The notes below the pieces were generated by a model. The model was not told where the DNA came from. It saw only the letters and a list, made by a program, of their open reading frames with translations, and did no database searches. A DNA stretch of 64,000 nt from Brassica napus (taxonomy: Eukaryota > Streptophyta > Magnoliopsida > Brassicales > Brassicaceae), in assembly GCF_020379485.1 (NCBI RefSeq), contig NC_063438.1, positions 2,232,001 through 2,296,000 on the forward strand, given 5' to 3'. Shown here piece by piece: positions 35,764 to 47,740 of the stretch (the stretch's first letter is position 1; each line of letters starts with the position of its first letter). Both the position numbers and the translations under genes were made by a program.

Positions 35764-37245
35764 CTACAAAGTGAGAGTGCGTCTGTATAGAACTTCATCA
35801 TCATCACTTTCATCATCATCTTCATCAGACACAACCTCACCACCAACCCCACCAGGCATATCCAACTTCCCACCCATGTCAAACACCGGACCTTCACTAT
35901 CCGCATCAACAAAGTTCCCTTCCAACCGTTCCTCAAACCTCTGGTCACTACAATTCAAAAACCAGTTCAACGAACTCCTAATCCCTTTCCCCTGCAGCTT
36001 CTGGTACCTTGGCTTAATCCTCGACTCCAAACCATAAGTAAAATACTCAGGATACTCCACCAGCTCCTTCATCGGCCTCCCCATCTCCGTCTTATAAAAG
36101 TAATAACCATTCTTCATAAGCTCAACCCTCGAACAAAGAATCTGAGGACACCTCACAACCATCCTCGCAACATCCTCGACCCTAAACCCCCTCCCCAACA
36201 AAAACTCAACCGGCTTCATCATCACATTCTGTTTCAAGCTCACAACCTGCGGCAACTTCTCAACAACGCGAGCAAACCCTTCGGGATCAACCTTGAGCTT
36301 CAAGCTGAAAAAGTACTGCTGCGTAGACATCTTGGCCTTAACCGGTAAACCAAGAATCTGAGGGTACTGCGCTATAACCAGAGGAAGCATCTCTCTCCTA
36401 ACGCCGAAACTAATCAAACACTCCACATTAGGCTTAACAGTCTCCTCTAAACTATACCCAATCACATAAGCACGCTTCTCAAGCATCCTCGCAACAATCT
36501 TCTTCGGCAAACCGATTGAAATTAAATAATCAACAAGAGGCTTAATCATGGTACCAACTCTCATCCCTAGTAGATAAGGATACTGAGTCACCATAGGACC
36601 AATGTCTCTAGGACTCACACCGATACTCACCAAGTAAGCAACAGAAGTACTCATAGTCCCTTCTAACTTAAACCCCAAGAGCTCCGGATACTTCATTAAA
36701 ACATAACCCAAGTCCTGTTTCTCAACGTCAAGCCCTCTAAGAAACTTAACGACAGGAGCAAGCTCGACGACGACACTAGCGTGAAGCACCTGAGGGTAGT
36801 TCTTAACGAACTCTCCTAGCTTCGATCTCGAGATTCCGATCTTCTCCAAGTAAGCGAGGACAGGGATGAGATTCTTGCGCACGCTGCATCCCAGCATTAA
36901 GGGATACTCGTTCACGTCGTCTATGGTGAGCCCGAGCTTGTGGAGGAACTCGAGGCGCTCGGAGATGACTTCGAGGGTGGAAGGGAGCTCGATGGTTTCG
37001 AGCTCGTCGGTGATGACGCCGAGGGTTTTGAGGTGGTCGCAGACTTTGACGCGGTTGACGAGCTTCTCCTTTTTGCCTTGGATGACTCCCCAGGTGACGG
37101 TGGGCATTTCGTACTCCGGGAACTTGGAGGATTGGGTTGCGTAGTGGGAGATAGGAGGTGGGTTTTGGAGTAGGGTTTTGAGGATTGGGTGGTGTCGTGT
37201 GAGGAAAGAGAGGAGCTTTTTGTGTCTGGGGAGGAGATGGGTCAT
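35764..37245 (-). CDS. mTERF family protein (organellar transcription/RNA factor)
   Basis: Intronless, 493 residues, as is common in this family. The N-terminus is basic and hydrophobic without acids for about 45 residues (MTHLLPRHKKLLSFLTRHHP), an organelle presequence, probably mitochondrial. From about residue 95 onwards are eight or more repeats of about 35 residues with the mTERF pattern, for example LGEFVKNYPQVL, LGYVLMKYPELLGF, IGPMVTQYPYLLG and LPLVIAQYPQILGLPV. These form the superhelix that binds nucleic acid. The C-terminus is acidic (EVVSDEDDDESDDDEV). Gene position matches At2g44020. The specific target in organellar DNA or RNA is unknown. An inserted hAT element lies in its upstream region. 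Confidence 0.93.
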   Translation of the reverse strand: MTHLLPRHKKLLSFLTRHHPILKTLLQNPPPISHYATQSSKFPEYEMPTVTWGVIQGKKEKLVNRVKVCDHLKTLGVITDELETIELPSTLEVISERLEFLHKLGLTIDDVNEYPLMLGCSVRKNLIPVLAYLEKIGISRSKLGEFVKNYPQVLHASVVVELAPVVKFLRGLDVEKQDLGYVLMKYPELLGFKLEGTMSTSVAYLVSIGVSPRDIGPMVTQYPYLLGMRVGTMIKPLVDYLISIGLPKKIVARMLEKRAYVIGYSLEETVKPNVECLISFGVRREMLPLVIAQYPQILGLPVKAKMSTQQYFFSLKLKVDPEGFARVVEKLPQVVSLKQNVMMKPVEFLLGRGFRVEDVARMVVRCPQILCSRVELMKNGYYFYKTEMGRPMKELVEYPEYFTYGLESRIKPRYQKLQGKGIRSSLNWFLNCSDQRFEERLEGNFVDADSEGPVFDMGGKLDMPGGVGGEVVSDEDDDESDDDEVLYRRTLTL

Positions 37246-37424
37246 TTTGGAGGAGATTGGGGATGGAGAAGGTTACGACTTTGGTGGAGGAGATGAGAAA
37301 AATGGTGTCTTTTTCTCGCCTGAGAGGGTTTTGCGATTAGAGGAGAGAGATAGTGAGGTGAGGAGAGAGAAGCCCTAACTCTAGAGGCGGAGAGAAGTGG
37401 TGGAGGCTGTTTTTTTTCGGAGTT

Positions 37425-37476
37425 ACGGTCGAACCGGGTGGTTTGAACCGGTTATTGTAAATCAGTAGGCTTTCTT
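37425..37476. repeat. Direct repeat copy 1 (upstream regions of mTERF and mitochondrial RPL2)
   Basis: About 50 bases, including ACCGGGTGGTTTGAACCGG and GTTATTGTAAATCAGTAGGC, occur again at 38193-38243 with few changes. The hAT element lies between the copies. Confidence 0.85.
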
Positions 37477-37522
37477 CGCTCGTGGTTAAGAAGAAAGGTT
37501 ACGACTTTGCTAAGAAGATGAG

Positions 37523-38100
37523 TAGTGCTGGGTTTGCGGGTCAACCCGCTCCGACCAGCTCTGTCCCGCCGTGGATCGAATCATTTTTTGATTTAGAAAC
37601 TCGACCCGCATATTTTGCAACCAAAAAATTTTATATCTGCACCCGCCCCACCAAAACCTGCGGGTAACCCGTTAAACCCGCAGGTAATATTAATTATATA
37701 TAGTTATTTTAATTAAAAATGATTATTTTCTAATTATATAATAATTATTTTAATTAAAAATAATTATTTTTTATTTATATAATAGTTATTTTTTTAAAAA
37801 TACTATTAAAATAATATATTTATAATTAAAATTATATAAATATTTATTGTATTTTTATATATTTTACGAAAAATGTTTTTTTCTTCAAATTTTTTTTTTT
37901 TTTTAATTTGCAAGTTGGCGGGTATCCGCGACTCAAATTCGGCTGATCCGTATTCGCCCCGTTCAAAATAATTTCAACCCGCACTCGTGATTTAAAAATT
38001 TCAAATGGTTCGACCCGCATCCGCACCCACTCCCGCCTCCGCTCCCCGGTGGGTCAAACGGGGCGGCGTCCGCGGACAATGATTAAAATTTCCAGCTCTA
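37523..38100. mobile_element. Non-autonomous hAT element
   Basis: Eight-base target duplication AAGATGAG at 37515-37522 and 38101-38108, with short inverted ends TAGTGCTGG and TAGAGCTGG. Length is 578 bases. The ends are GC-rich with GCGGGT motifs and the centre is very AT-rich. There is no transposase. Eight-base duplications are the hallmark of hAT. Confidence 0.88.
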
Positions 38101-38192
38101 AAGATGAGATGGGTAAAGAGGAAATGTCTTTAATCTAGAGAGAGAGAGAGAGAGAGAGATTTAATTGTTACCGTAAGCTCTTTTACCTCGTA

Positions 38193-38243
38193 ACGGTTTG
38201 ACCGGGTGGTTTAAACCGGTTATTGTAAATCAGTAGGCTTCTT
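38193..38243. repeat. Direct repeat copy 2
   Basis: Second copy of the segment at 37425-37476. It lies about 60 bases before the likely first exon of the mitochondrial RPL2 gene, so it is probably promoter sequence. Confidence 0.85.
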
Positions 38244-38563
38244 CTTCCGTCATGGTTTAATGCCGAACCCTTTTAGCTCTCTCCATTTCCTCGCCGCGTT
38301 CTCTAGCTTCATCGTTTCTGCATCTCTCAGGTTTGTCTTGTTAATCTCAGAACCCAAGAAGCATTCTCTATCGGTTTTGTAGTAATGTGCAGATCGTAGA
38401 ATCGTAAAGTTTTAAACTTGGAATCGAACGGTTGTGATTGTTTAGTTATCTGCATCGATCGAATTGATGGCGCGTCAAGAACCCTACTTTAATGTTGTTG
38501 TTTGTTTGATAGGTTGGAGATAAGAGTGCAAAAATCTTTTACTTTTCTCGTTCAGTCACTCCC

Positions 38564-40346
38564 ATGTCTGCCCTTGTGGCGCTATGCAGAGCTCGAGCTG
38601 CTGCTTCTTCTTCTTTATTCAACAGCCTTGTTCGTCCAGCATTTCGTAGCTTCTCTACAGGTACTAGTTATACCCCCATTGACTTTTCTGGTTTGTTTCT
38701 GAGAAGCAAAAACGATGCTCTTGATTCTCTGAATATATATATGACTTTTTTAGTTTCCAACTTTATTTTTTATTGCCTATGTCAAGAACATGATTATGTC
38801 CTGAAATTTCCTGTCTTCTATGCATTTTTTTTTTTGAAGTTTTTATAACTTTCAGCTTGAACAATCTCTAAGATGGAATCAGGTTTTTCAATTTGCTTAG
38901 GAAAGAAGTGATATATAGGTTGTAGAATGGTGTAGCCTTGAGGAATCAGGTTTAGCAGCGAGCTGTTGCATTATTGTTTTTGTTTCCCTCTTGCGTTTGT
39001 GCAAACTGATTTATTGGTGGTTAAAAAAAAGATTTATTGGCTATTACCCGCTTTTCTGAGTTTGGTAAAGGTTTGCTTCTCTCTATGAGATTATAAACGG
39101 ATGATTAGCTTGCATGACTTCTCATCTCTTCTTCGTATTTATCTTTACACAACTATGTAAACTGAGTACTCGGTTACATCATGCTTGAGATAGTTTTTGT
39201 GTTGGAAAAATTCATGATTAGATCTCTTCAAGGGCTACACCTCTCCAACTCGATTGCTATTTTTCATTGCCTAAATGTGGTGCAGTGGTGCTACATTCTT
39301 CTCATAACTCTAGTGTTAAGTGCCTCAAAGAAGATCTCTTTATGGTTATATCCAAAATGATGAATCAAATGCATCTAACCAATGCATATATGTACTTTGT
39401 AAGACTTGGTTTATGGTACTCAATTACTTCATGTTGACATAAACTTGTGTTCGAAGCATTCATGATCTTTAGATCTCTCCAAGGGCTACACTTGGATCTC
39501 TCCAACTCTGGTGTTAGTGCCTCAAAGAACATTGCTTTATGGTTGTACATAAAACCGATGCATTTAAGTACTTTGTGGGACTTTCATTATGTTCATGTAT
39601 GTTGTATGTATTATTTTTCTGTAACTAGGATTGAGCGATTCTCAGTATGTACATCTTCATACTTGGTTGGTATATGCTAATCCCAGAGTATCATCTATCT
39701 TGTGTGTCAAAATCCACTGTCTTTCTTTTGAGTGCGTTTAGTGGTGATAAGTCATTTCAAGGCCTCTAATTTTCTTTGTTGGTAATTTTTTTTGGCAGGT
39801 TTTGGTGATGTGCAGAACAAAACGCTAGTGGCAGAAATGGAAGAAACGATGCTCCACATGGACATCAACTCAATGATAGGAAGCTCCATGCCACTAGGAA
39901 TGATGCGCATAGGAACAATCATCCACAACATCGAGATGAACCCTGGGCAAGGCGCCAAGCTAGTCCGAGCCGCAGGAACAAACGCCAAGATCCTCAAGGA
40001 GCCTGCTTCAGGCAAGTGCTTGATAAAGCTTCCTTCAGGTGACACCAGGTGGATCAACGCCAGGTGCCGCGCCACCATCGGTACAGTCTCGAACCCGTCT
40101 CACGGAGTGAAGAAGCTGTATAAAGCAGGACAGAATAGGTGGCGGGGGATAAGACCTAAAGTGAGAGGAGTGGCTATGAATCCGTGTGATCATCCGCACG
40201 GTGGTGGTGAAGGGAAAAGCAAAAGTAGTGGAAGCAGAGGAAGGACGTCGGTTAGCCCGTGGGGGAAGCCGTGCAAAGGTGGTTACAAGTCTGCTAGTGT
40301 CAAGAAGAAGAAGAAGAGATTGGCTGCTAGAGAAGCCAAGATGTGA
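38564..40346 (+). CDS. Mitochondrial ribosomal protein L2 (uL2m), C-terminal half, nuclear-encoded
   Basis: Two coding exons, 38564-38660 and 39799-40346, giving 214 residues. Exon 1 is almost entirely a mitochondrial presequence (MSALVALCRARAAASSSLFN and RPAFRSFST). Exon 2 encodes the C-terminal RNA-binding half of L2: GTIIHNIEMNPGQGAKLVRA, GVKKLYKAGQNRWRG and the peptidyl-transferase-centre loop NPCDHPHGGGEG. A 5' UTR intron is likely (donor near 38331, acceptor near 38511). The coding intron is 1.1 kb and holds a diverged direct repeat (about 39200-39320 and 39450-39550). As known for Arabidopsis (At2g44065), the N-terminal half remains in mitochondrial DNA. The protein is part of the large mitoribosomal subunit. 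Confidence 0.93.
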
Positions 40347-43300
40347 TGTGATGTGATGGAACAAGAAGTTTTACGTTTTCTTCAAATACATCTTTTTGAG
40401 AGTTGGTTATGAATGTTGTTACGTGTTTTCTTTTCTTTTTTCTTGAAACTTGAAATCAAACGTTTTGAGCGTCATAAACGTTTTATAAAACGCGTTTTTT
40501 TCAATTTTAGTGAGTTGCGATTGTCCTAATAAGAGACTGGAGTAGTAGCAGACTAGTAGCAGGTTGGATGAGGAAAAGGATCAAAAGATGAAACACAAAG
40601 TGAATTAAATGAGTCAAAAGGTTGGGACAATACACTGAATCGATCCTCACGATATAAAAAAAATTCAAAACAATTGTCTTTTTTGACTTGTTACTTTCAA
40701 ATATTCCCAGCTTCAGAAAATTGACTTTTTTTTTGTAATGACATGTATTTGTACTTTGAACCAGACAAGGTTGTCAAAATTCAAGATGCCTTTTTCTATT
40801 AAACAAAATCCAAGAAAGACAATTTGACATTTTCATTGGTCTAAGCAACCAAACTATTTAAAAAGTTTAAAGCAGGTTTTGGAAAAAAAAACAAGAATGG
40901 TATTAGATTTTTTTGTTAAGGGAGCACACAGAGTTTGAAGATTGTATCAAAAACAACAGAGCAGCCACCATGCTTGCCATATTGGGTCCTACTCCTCCAT
41001 ACTTATTCAATCATTTTTATATTTACTCTTTATATATGTTATTCCTTTTATTTAGTTTTATACTAAGTATTCTTTTTTAGCTTTTCAGGTTTTGGTATAT
41101 AGATATGTCCACACATGCAATGAATCCAATTCCTTCATTATGAGATGCATGAATTTTAATTTATTTTCTTATCACCGTTCTTTTAATTCCCTTTTCAGTC
41201 TGGTCATATCTTTGCTCAGACTTCGTCACAAAATTAAAGTATATGTCCCCATATATTCTTATCTTTACCCCCAAAGAACATAAATACTTAGCTTTGTCTA
41301 TGAATGAGAGTGTAGGGATTAATTTATCAATAGTTCCGAGATTAATTAATAATGCATATGATTGAATATAATGGTTATATATGGGTTAGGTGATGAAGAG
41401 AAAGGTAATGTATATCAAAGAAAAGGAAACTGAAAATGTAAAACGTAGAAGAAAGAGACTGAAGAGTTGTACGAGGAATATTAATAAGACAAGTTGGTCG
41501 AGATCATATGCATTGAATCGATCGGAACGAGCCACGTGATATTGTCATGTGCAATTTCATCCACATTATGTACCTTTTGAAATCATTGTGTATTTAATTG
41601 TTCATTAACGTTTTTCGCTAATGTTATACAGTACTATATACTATTTTAAATATATGTGTGTATCTATAATCCGAAAGTAAAGCCATCAAAATTATTAAAG
41701 GATAGTCCTAGTAGAGAAATATGAACAATAATACTCGAATATGTGATGAAACTGTGGGCATATCATAGTTCTCAGAAAAAAAGCTGTGGGCATATCATTT
41801 AAACTCGTTATTGAGATAATAATGCTTATGTATTATGCAAATTATATAATATATTTATAATAAAGTAATTATATTTTGTTGAATATTGTTGCAACTGGTC
41901 CACAACCACTAGACATGCAATCTAGAGGAAGGGTTTGCGATGTTCAAGGCAATCATGCATGGGTTGCCATTTCTGTACCTTTCCCTTTCCAGCATTTATT
42001 TGTTTTCTATTTTTTTTTGGTAACACTTGTTTTCTAATTTCTTAAAAATTATAATAATACTAACAGAATCCACAAACCCTACTATAAATAATAAAACTGT
42101 TGTTTTTGTTCACCTATAAAAAGATATATATATATCTTTCTTGGTTTTGCCTACAAACAAAATCTTTTTTGATCAGGATAATTAAGAGATTGAGCTCGGC
42201 TGCCAAAAAAAAAAAGAGATTGAGTTTGATCTCTCTACACAACTAGTCAACTACTCAAATGTATAGCATCGATCCTAACTTTAGCATCAAGTACATATCT
42301 GCAAGATAAGTTTTTTTTTTGCAAGATAAGTTGACTATGACCGGGAGTTTGTGGTCAAGTGGTAAGAGGAAGTGCTTGAAATATCACTACATTTCAAGTT
42401 TGATCTATCTGCTATGCGAAACTAAGTCATATTTTCTTGATCACCCTATACGGATATGAGATACTGCATTTCGGCTCATTTGAATACCCGAAAGAAGGTC
42501 TATCCGTAAACTACATCTTTTATCCGGAGGTTAAGTCTGTGTCTTTAATAGATCTGAATTTAATCATTTTTTTAGCCAAAAAAAAAAAGGATAAGTTGAG
42601 TATCCTTTAGTGTCGGAAAAATATCCACTATTATATTTTGCCACTCGTAGTATCTTTTTTTTTTTAAACTGACTCGTAATATCTATTTTTATCGTAAGAT
42701 TTCAAGTATGCATGCATCATCTCTTTACCAGTGTCTCGTTGTAAAGTTTTGCTTTTATTTATGAAGGGGATGTAAGTTCTTAATTAATGATGTAATTTAG
42801 TTAGGTCTTGTTTTTTTTTGGTAAAATAGTTTGGTCTTGTTGTCATATACTATATGTGATTCATTGAATTTAGTTAGATAAATAAGCAATGTGTTGGTAA
42901 CCTGTCAATTGGTTAATACCCGAAAGGCCAAACACGAGCTGCTTACGGAAACATCATGTCCCTCATTGATCACGCAACCAAATGTATCATGTAAAACGCA
43001 GAAATTAGCATTGCTTTTAACTATTACTAATATTTTGCAAAAATATATGGGCATAGAAAGAAGATAATATCGTAACGATTTTTTTTTTTGACAACAGCGA
43101 TTAGAATTTAGAAAACACTAAAACCAAATAAAATAAATATTGGACCAACTGTCCCACTAGGAACACACTATTATATGATACATCCACCACACGAAATACT
43201 CTTTTCTTTTTTGTAAAACACCACACGAAATACTGAATAGAAGAGTAACATTATGGCTTCTAATTGGTCGATAAACATATAAACAACATTATTATTAGAT

Positions 43301-44482
43301 AGAAAATATAACTATACAGTTTATATATACAGACTACTATTTGTGTATATATTTGTCAAATTTAAATGGGCAAATTCACTATATTCAATATATTAATCAT
43401 TGTTATCACTTGAATCCACCTCTAGTGCAGAAGAATAGATGAATTCGAATCTTTACTTTGTACGTTTTATTTTTCCGTCCATAGTTTCAAAAGATTACAA
43501 CCCTGAATGATAATAATATTACTGTAATAAACAATGCATATAGTACACAGATTTAGTGATTACTTTCAAACGTTTTAATAGCTAACAATCTTTAATTATA
43601 TGTTTCAAGCATTTTAGTGGCTAATTGCTGTGTGTTATCAGGATCATGTCAATGTCAACCAAGCCATAAATAACGCCATCACATTTCAAAGTCTTCTGTA
43701 ATAAAGAAAAGATTTAGATTTTGTTTGTTTGTTTTAAAACATCAAGTGGTTAATGTTTTATTTACTATAAATTTCATAAATAATACGAGATTAATAAGTA
43801 AAAAAAGAAACATAACTACAAGTCTACAATAGACGAATTATACATTCATTTTAATTAAACCACCATAGAATATTCCTCAAAACAAATCTAAAAAGAAAAA
43901 CACAAACCTCCACTTCAAACAGGGGCTTACCTCAAATAAATTCCAGCCTACGTCAAGAGAGATAAAGTGCCTAGGGGAGAAGAACCAACCTTTTGATAGA
44001 GAGAGAAGCCAAGTATTCTAGTTTTGCATGCCTACCTTCCAGAATCAGCAAACAACTTGCTTGTCACACTTGTCACCCCCCAAAGAGAAAATTAAAAAAA
44101 AATATTAGTCCTATATAAACATTATCATAGCCTAAAAAAAACCTGTAAATTCACTGAACCTTGCTCTCTTTCTTGTTTCTTCTCTAATTCCACAAGAGTC
44201 TAACCCCAAAAGAGATTATTTATTTTTTTCCTTTCTTTGTATAGCTACTTGTCTTCTTCTTCACTTTTATATCTTCTTACCAGCTTTTATATACCAAACT
44301 CTATATCACCAACTTTGTTACTTCTTCTGTATTTTCTTTACAGCGAAAGGTTTCAAAGTCTCTCTAACGTTAAATCATCTTCTTCTTCTCGCTGAAGGAG
44401 TTTAGCTGAAAGAACTCAAGATACAGATCAAGACAAATTGAACCGTTTCTCTCAACACCATTCTTGGACCAACAAGAAAATC
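40347..44482. other. Long intergenic spacer with a SINE
   Basis: About 4.1 kb, very AT-rich. Apart from the SINE (42335-42589) I see no gene or clear element; several short T-rich inserts (TTTTTTTTGGTAA type) may be old insertion scars. The last 300 bases are the promoter and long CT-rich 5' UTR of ARL. Long upstream regions are plausible for a hormone-regulated gene. Confidence 0.5.
42335..42589 (+). mobile_element. tRNA-derived SINE
   Basis: Flanked by GATAAGTTGA at 42325-42334 and 42590-42599. It begins with a tRNA-like head containing a box A-type TGGTCAAGTGGTAAGAGG and a weak box B (AGTTTGATC). It ends in a run of A at 42578-42588. Length, about 255 bases, and structure fit Brassicaceae SINEs. 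The head is too degraded to be a working tRNA gene. Confidence 0.82.
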
Positions 44483-44812
44483 ATGGATACGACAAGGGAT
44501 AACCGAAAAGACATGAGTTTTCGTGGATCAGCTCAAGCTCCTATGATGAGTAAGCAAGAATATATCCGGACTTCTTCTCAGAGCAGCAAACCGAGGAAGC
44601 TAGTAACGGCGAGTTACTTCAGTTTAGAGTCAGTGGTTGTTCTTGTTGGTCTCACAGCATCTCTCTTGATCCTTCCCTTGATTCTTCCACCATTGCCTCC
44701 TCCTCCCTTTATGCTACTTCTCATTCCTATTGGGATTATGTTTCTGCTTATGGTTCTTGCTTTTATGCCTTCTTCTTCTAATGCCAAACATGTAACAAAC
44801 ACTTATATGTAA
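44483..44812 (+). CDS. ARL: ARGOS-LIKE organ-size regulator
   Basis: One exon, 109 residues from the first ATG of the frame at 44483. The C-terminal part is the OSR domain: SYFSLESVVVLVGLTASLLI, then the Pro-rich LPP motif LPLILPPLPPPPFMLL between two membrane spans, then LIPIGIMFLLMVLAFMPSSS. ARGOS proteins are small ER membrane proteins that raise organ size; ARL promotes cell expansion downstream of brassinosteroid, and family members dampen ethylene response. The N-terminus is shorter than I recall for Arabidopsis ARL. The 5' UTR is long and CT-rich. Synteny with At2g44080 supports ARL rather than ARGOS. Confidence 0.93.
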   Translation: MDTTRDNRKDMSFRGSAQAPMMSKQEYIRTSSQSSKPRKLVTASYFSLESVVVLVGLTASLLILPLILPPLPPPPFMLLLIPIGIMFLLMVLAFMPSSSNAKHVTNTYM

Positions 44813-45759
44813 CATAACGTTTTCTGTTTTTGTTTGTTCTTTTTTTATTTGTCATTACATAAGGTTTCAGAGGAAGAGATTTTATATTAACTATTTCATT
44901 TGTAAAACTTGTTATCTGTTGCAGTATTATTACTATACAGTTGCATGACTTGGTCAATAATGGTATGTAAATGGGATTAGAGAAAAATGGAATATTTTAC
45001 ATTTATTGATATGATAGGCCAGCGGTTTTTAACGAACGGAACCTAAATTTCTGTCAATTAGTTCGATAATGAGTTTGGTTTAATTTGACAGGTTTATAAA
45101 AAAAATTCAGTTTTCGGTTAGTTAATTTTTTCATAAAAAGAAAACTTTTTTTGTTAACAAAATTTTGAAATGAACTACTCAAAATAGCAAAAAAAAAATT
45201 AACCGAAATATAATTGAAACTAAAAACTGCGATTAAAAAAAAAATTGAAAACCGAACTACTACTGAACCGAGCTAAACCAAAATATTTGGGTTTAATTTG
45301 ACGAGATTCCAGTCTTAGTCTTACCATCCGAACTACCCTAACTACTCAAACCCACAAAGCCTATATGAGACTCATGTTTCAAATGGTAATCGAACCATTA
45401 AAACAACACCACAGTTAATTATACTAAAAATTAAAATATCTATGTATACAAGTTTTTATTACAATTAGAACCGAGGTACATGTTACCATTTGGACACTCA
45501 GTCAGAGACATAAGCAAGACTATCTTTATTTCTTTTTAGTTGAAATAATATTATAATAAAACGTTTTGGATAGCATCTTCTCCCATGGGTTAGGAAGACT
45601 TGACAAAGACATTCTCATAGGAAGTTAGTTTATACAAAGCTCTTTTCATAATAATCCAAACCCTGGATTCCCAAATATGATTATTTTATTCAGTTCTTAT
45701 TTTAAAAGAAATGGGCAAGGTTAAACCCGGATAACTCGGGTGCTGGATCCAACTGTTGC
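44813..45759. other. Intergenic region between convergent ARL and ankyrin genes
   Basis: About 0.95 kb. The piece 45010-45330 has inverted-looking motifs (CGGAACCTAAATTT and GAACCGAACTAC types, repeated GGTTTAATTTGAC) and may be an old MITE, but no ends could be fixed. The remainder is 3' UTR sequence. Confidence 0.45.
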
Positions 45760-47740
45760 TCAGTGTGAAGAAGCTTTGACCAAAAAAAGAGGAAGGTGAT
45801 GCTCCAATACCGCCATGAGCTGATGATGATGACCACCTTTGCATGCTTCCTCTGTGTCCACAACAATCCCCTGAAGCTGCTTCACGGCTTCCATGAGCTG
45901 TCCTCTTAATCTCTGCGAGAGCAACCTCCCTCCCGCTTTCACACACTCTCTGTACAACGGCATGTAAGCAACTGCAACTCTCAATGGACCAGGTAGATCC
46001 TTCAAACGTATAGCAGACTCACCAATCTTCAAAACCCTCATGAAGTTCATGAAGTTATCTCTGCTTTCCCTCACCCCTTGGCTTAACGCAGCCTCTGACC
46101 AATGCTCTTGGAGAAACGTTTTCAGCTCTGAAGGAACAGACTCGTCTTCTGACTTTGCAATGGTGTCCGCAACTGAGTAAGTAGCAACAGGATCTCCCAA
46201 AAAGTCTGATTTAAGGAGAAACTCTACTCCATAGAGAGAACCATCGCTTCTTTCACCAGCTGCTTTGAGGATCTCGATGCTGAGAGCAGTGAGGACAGGT
46301 CTCGGCACATGAGGGAGAAGATAAGCAGCGATCTCGACTTGGCTACTCGAAGTGGCGGCTGTGAGAGCCAAGCATAGCTCCATTTCACGACAGCCTCTTT
46401 TCACAAACCATTCCACAACTTGCATGCAACCTCTCTCAGCTGCTCTCATCAAAGGACCCAAGAAAGCCATGGCATGACCTTCTTCCACAAGGCAGTCCAT
46501 AGTTTCAATCTTACTATAATGGGAAGCAAAGCCCAAGGCTAAGTCAACATCCACGTCTAAGCTATTCCTCTGAGCAATCTAACACCAGAGAGATAGAAAG
46601 TTAAAGAGTGCACAAAGAAACCTCATTAGCCAAAAGAGAGTTAGTTACCTGCAACAAGATGCGCACAAGCTCTGTGCTACCAAACCGAGAAGCTTCAAGA
46701 AAGCACTGATTAACATTATCAGCTCCTCCTTCCACCAGCATCCCGAGCAATCCATGTATGACAGTAGCTGAGATTCCAGAAGCCCAGCCAGGATTAAAAG
46801 AGGTGGAGAAGAGCGTAAGCGGGAAGCAAGCTGCATCAAAGGCTTCTGTGAAATCCTTCCCTGTCAAATGGTTTCCCGCAAGATCCAAGAACGTCTTGAA
46901 AGCAGCGAGCTGGAGTTGGATCTCAGCAGCAGAGTCTTGGTTAGCTTTATCTCTAGCGCCGCCCTGGCAACGAGAGTGGAAGCCTATGCACTTGAGGGCC
47001 CATTCAGTGAACTTCTGAACTTTGGTACTCGCTTCTGCTTTGAGAACCTCATCACCGTTACACTCTTGAAGACGCTCATGTAACCTGTATAAGCCGAGAT
47101 ATGTACAAGATCTAACAAAAGAAGCAACTCTAAGCTGTTATAATAACGAGAAAGATAATAAAATGCGTTACCTTTGAGCCATTACAGTTACACTATCAGA
47201 AAGACTAACAGTCCGGTTACGGCAAGAGGAGACACAAGAAGCAAGAAACGAAGTTCTGAGTGTAGCTCTAGTATAGTCATGAGCACCGTGGCATATGATC
47301 TTCGCAATCAATCCGGTGATACCTCTTAACTCTCCCTCTGTGCTCAAGAACCAAATGGAGTCTAGACTAATACACAACAAATCATTCAGAGTCTGCAGAT
47401 CAGCCAAATCAATCATCCTCTCGGAGAGTTCCCAATCCTGCGAGCTAGTAGCGTTTTGGAAGAGCCGTCCCAGTTCGATTCTGTCCTGTCTACTAAGCTT
47501 CTTCTCTTTCCCTAGACTCCCCATCTCAAGAACATCAACATCACCACTGCATTTTAGTTTCTTTGTACTAGAACCAAAGCCTTCGCTTGGTTGATTACCT
47601 ATAAGAGGTGCCTCTCTGGCGAAAACCACACCACTCCCTTCACCTTTCTCAACCTGCAGGATCTCCTCAGTTTCAAACTCGGAACCAAAAGGCTCATCAG
47701 GGTACAATCCATCATCATCACTCACGCTCTCCTTCTCCAT
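45760..47740 (-). CDS. Ankyrin-repeat protein (At2g44090 type)
   Basis: Three exons on the minus strand: 47172-47740, 46649-47084 and 45760-46578, giving 607 residues. The acceptor of exon 3 was chosen so that the protein reads RILLQIAQRNSLDVDVDLAL. The N-terminal 90 residues are acidic and disordered. Ankyrin-like helices run from about 300 to 430, for example GMLVEGGADNVNQCFLEASR, ETMDCLVEEGHAMAFLGPLM and QVVEWFVKRGC. The C-terminal region (VKASSH end) is helical and unassigned. The frame is open upstream to 47827, but the Met at 47740 (MEKESVSDDDG) is favoured because the upstream part is T-rich UTR-like. Function unknown; probably a soluble scaffold. Confidence 0.9.

Noticed and set aside
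42341..42420. Possible tRNA gene
   Set aside because: Boxes A and B are degraded, no cloverleaf can be drawn, and it is the head of a SINE.
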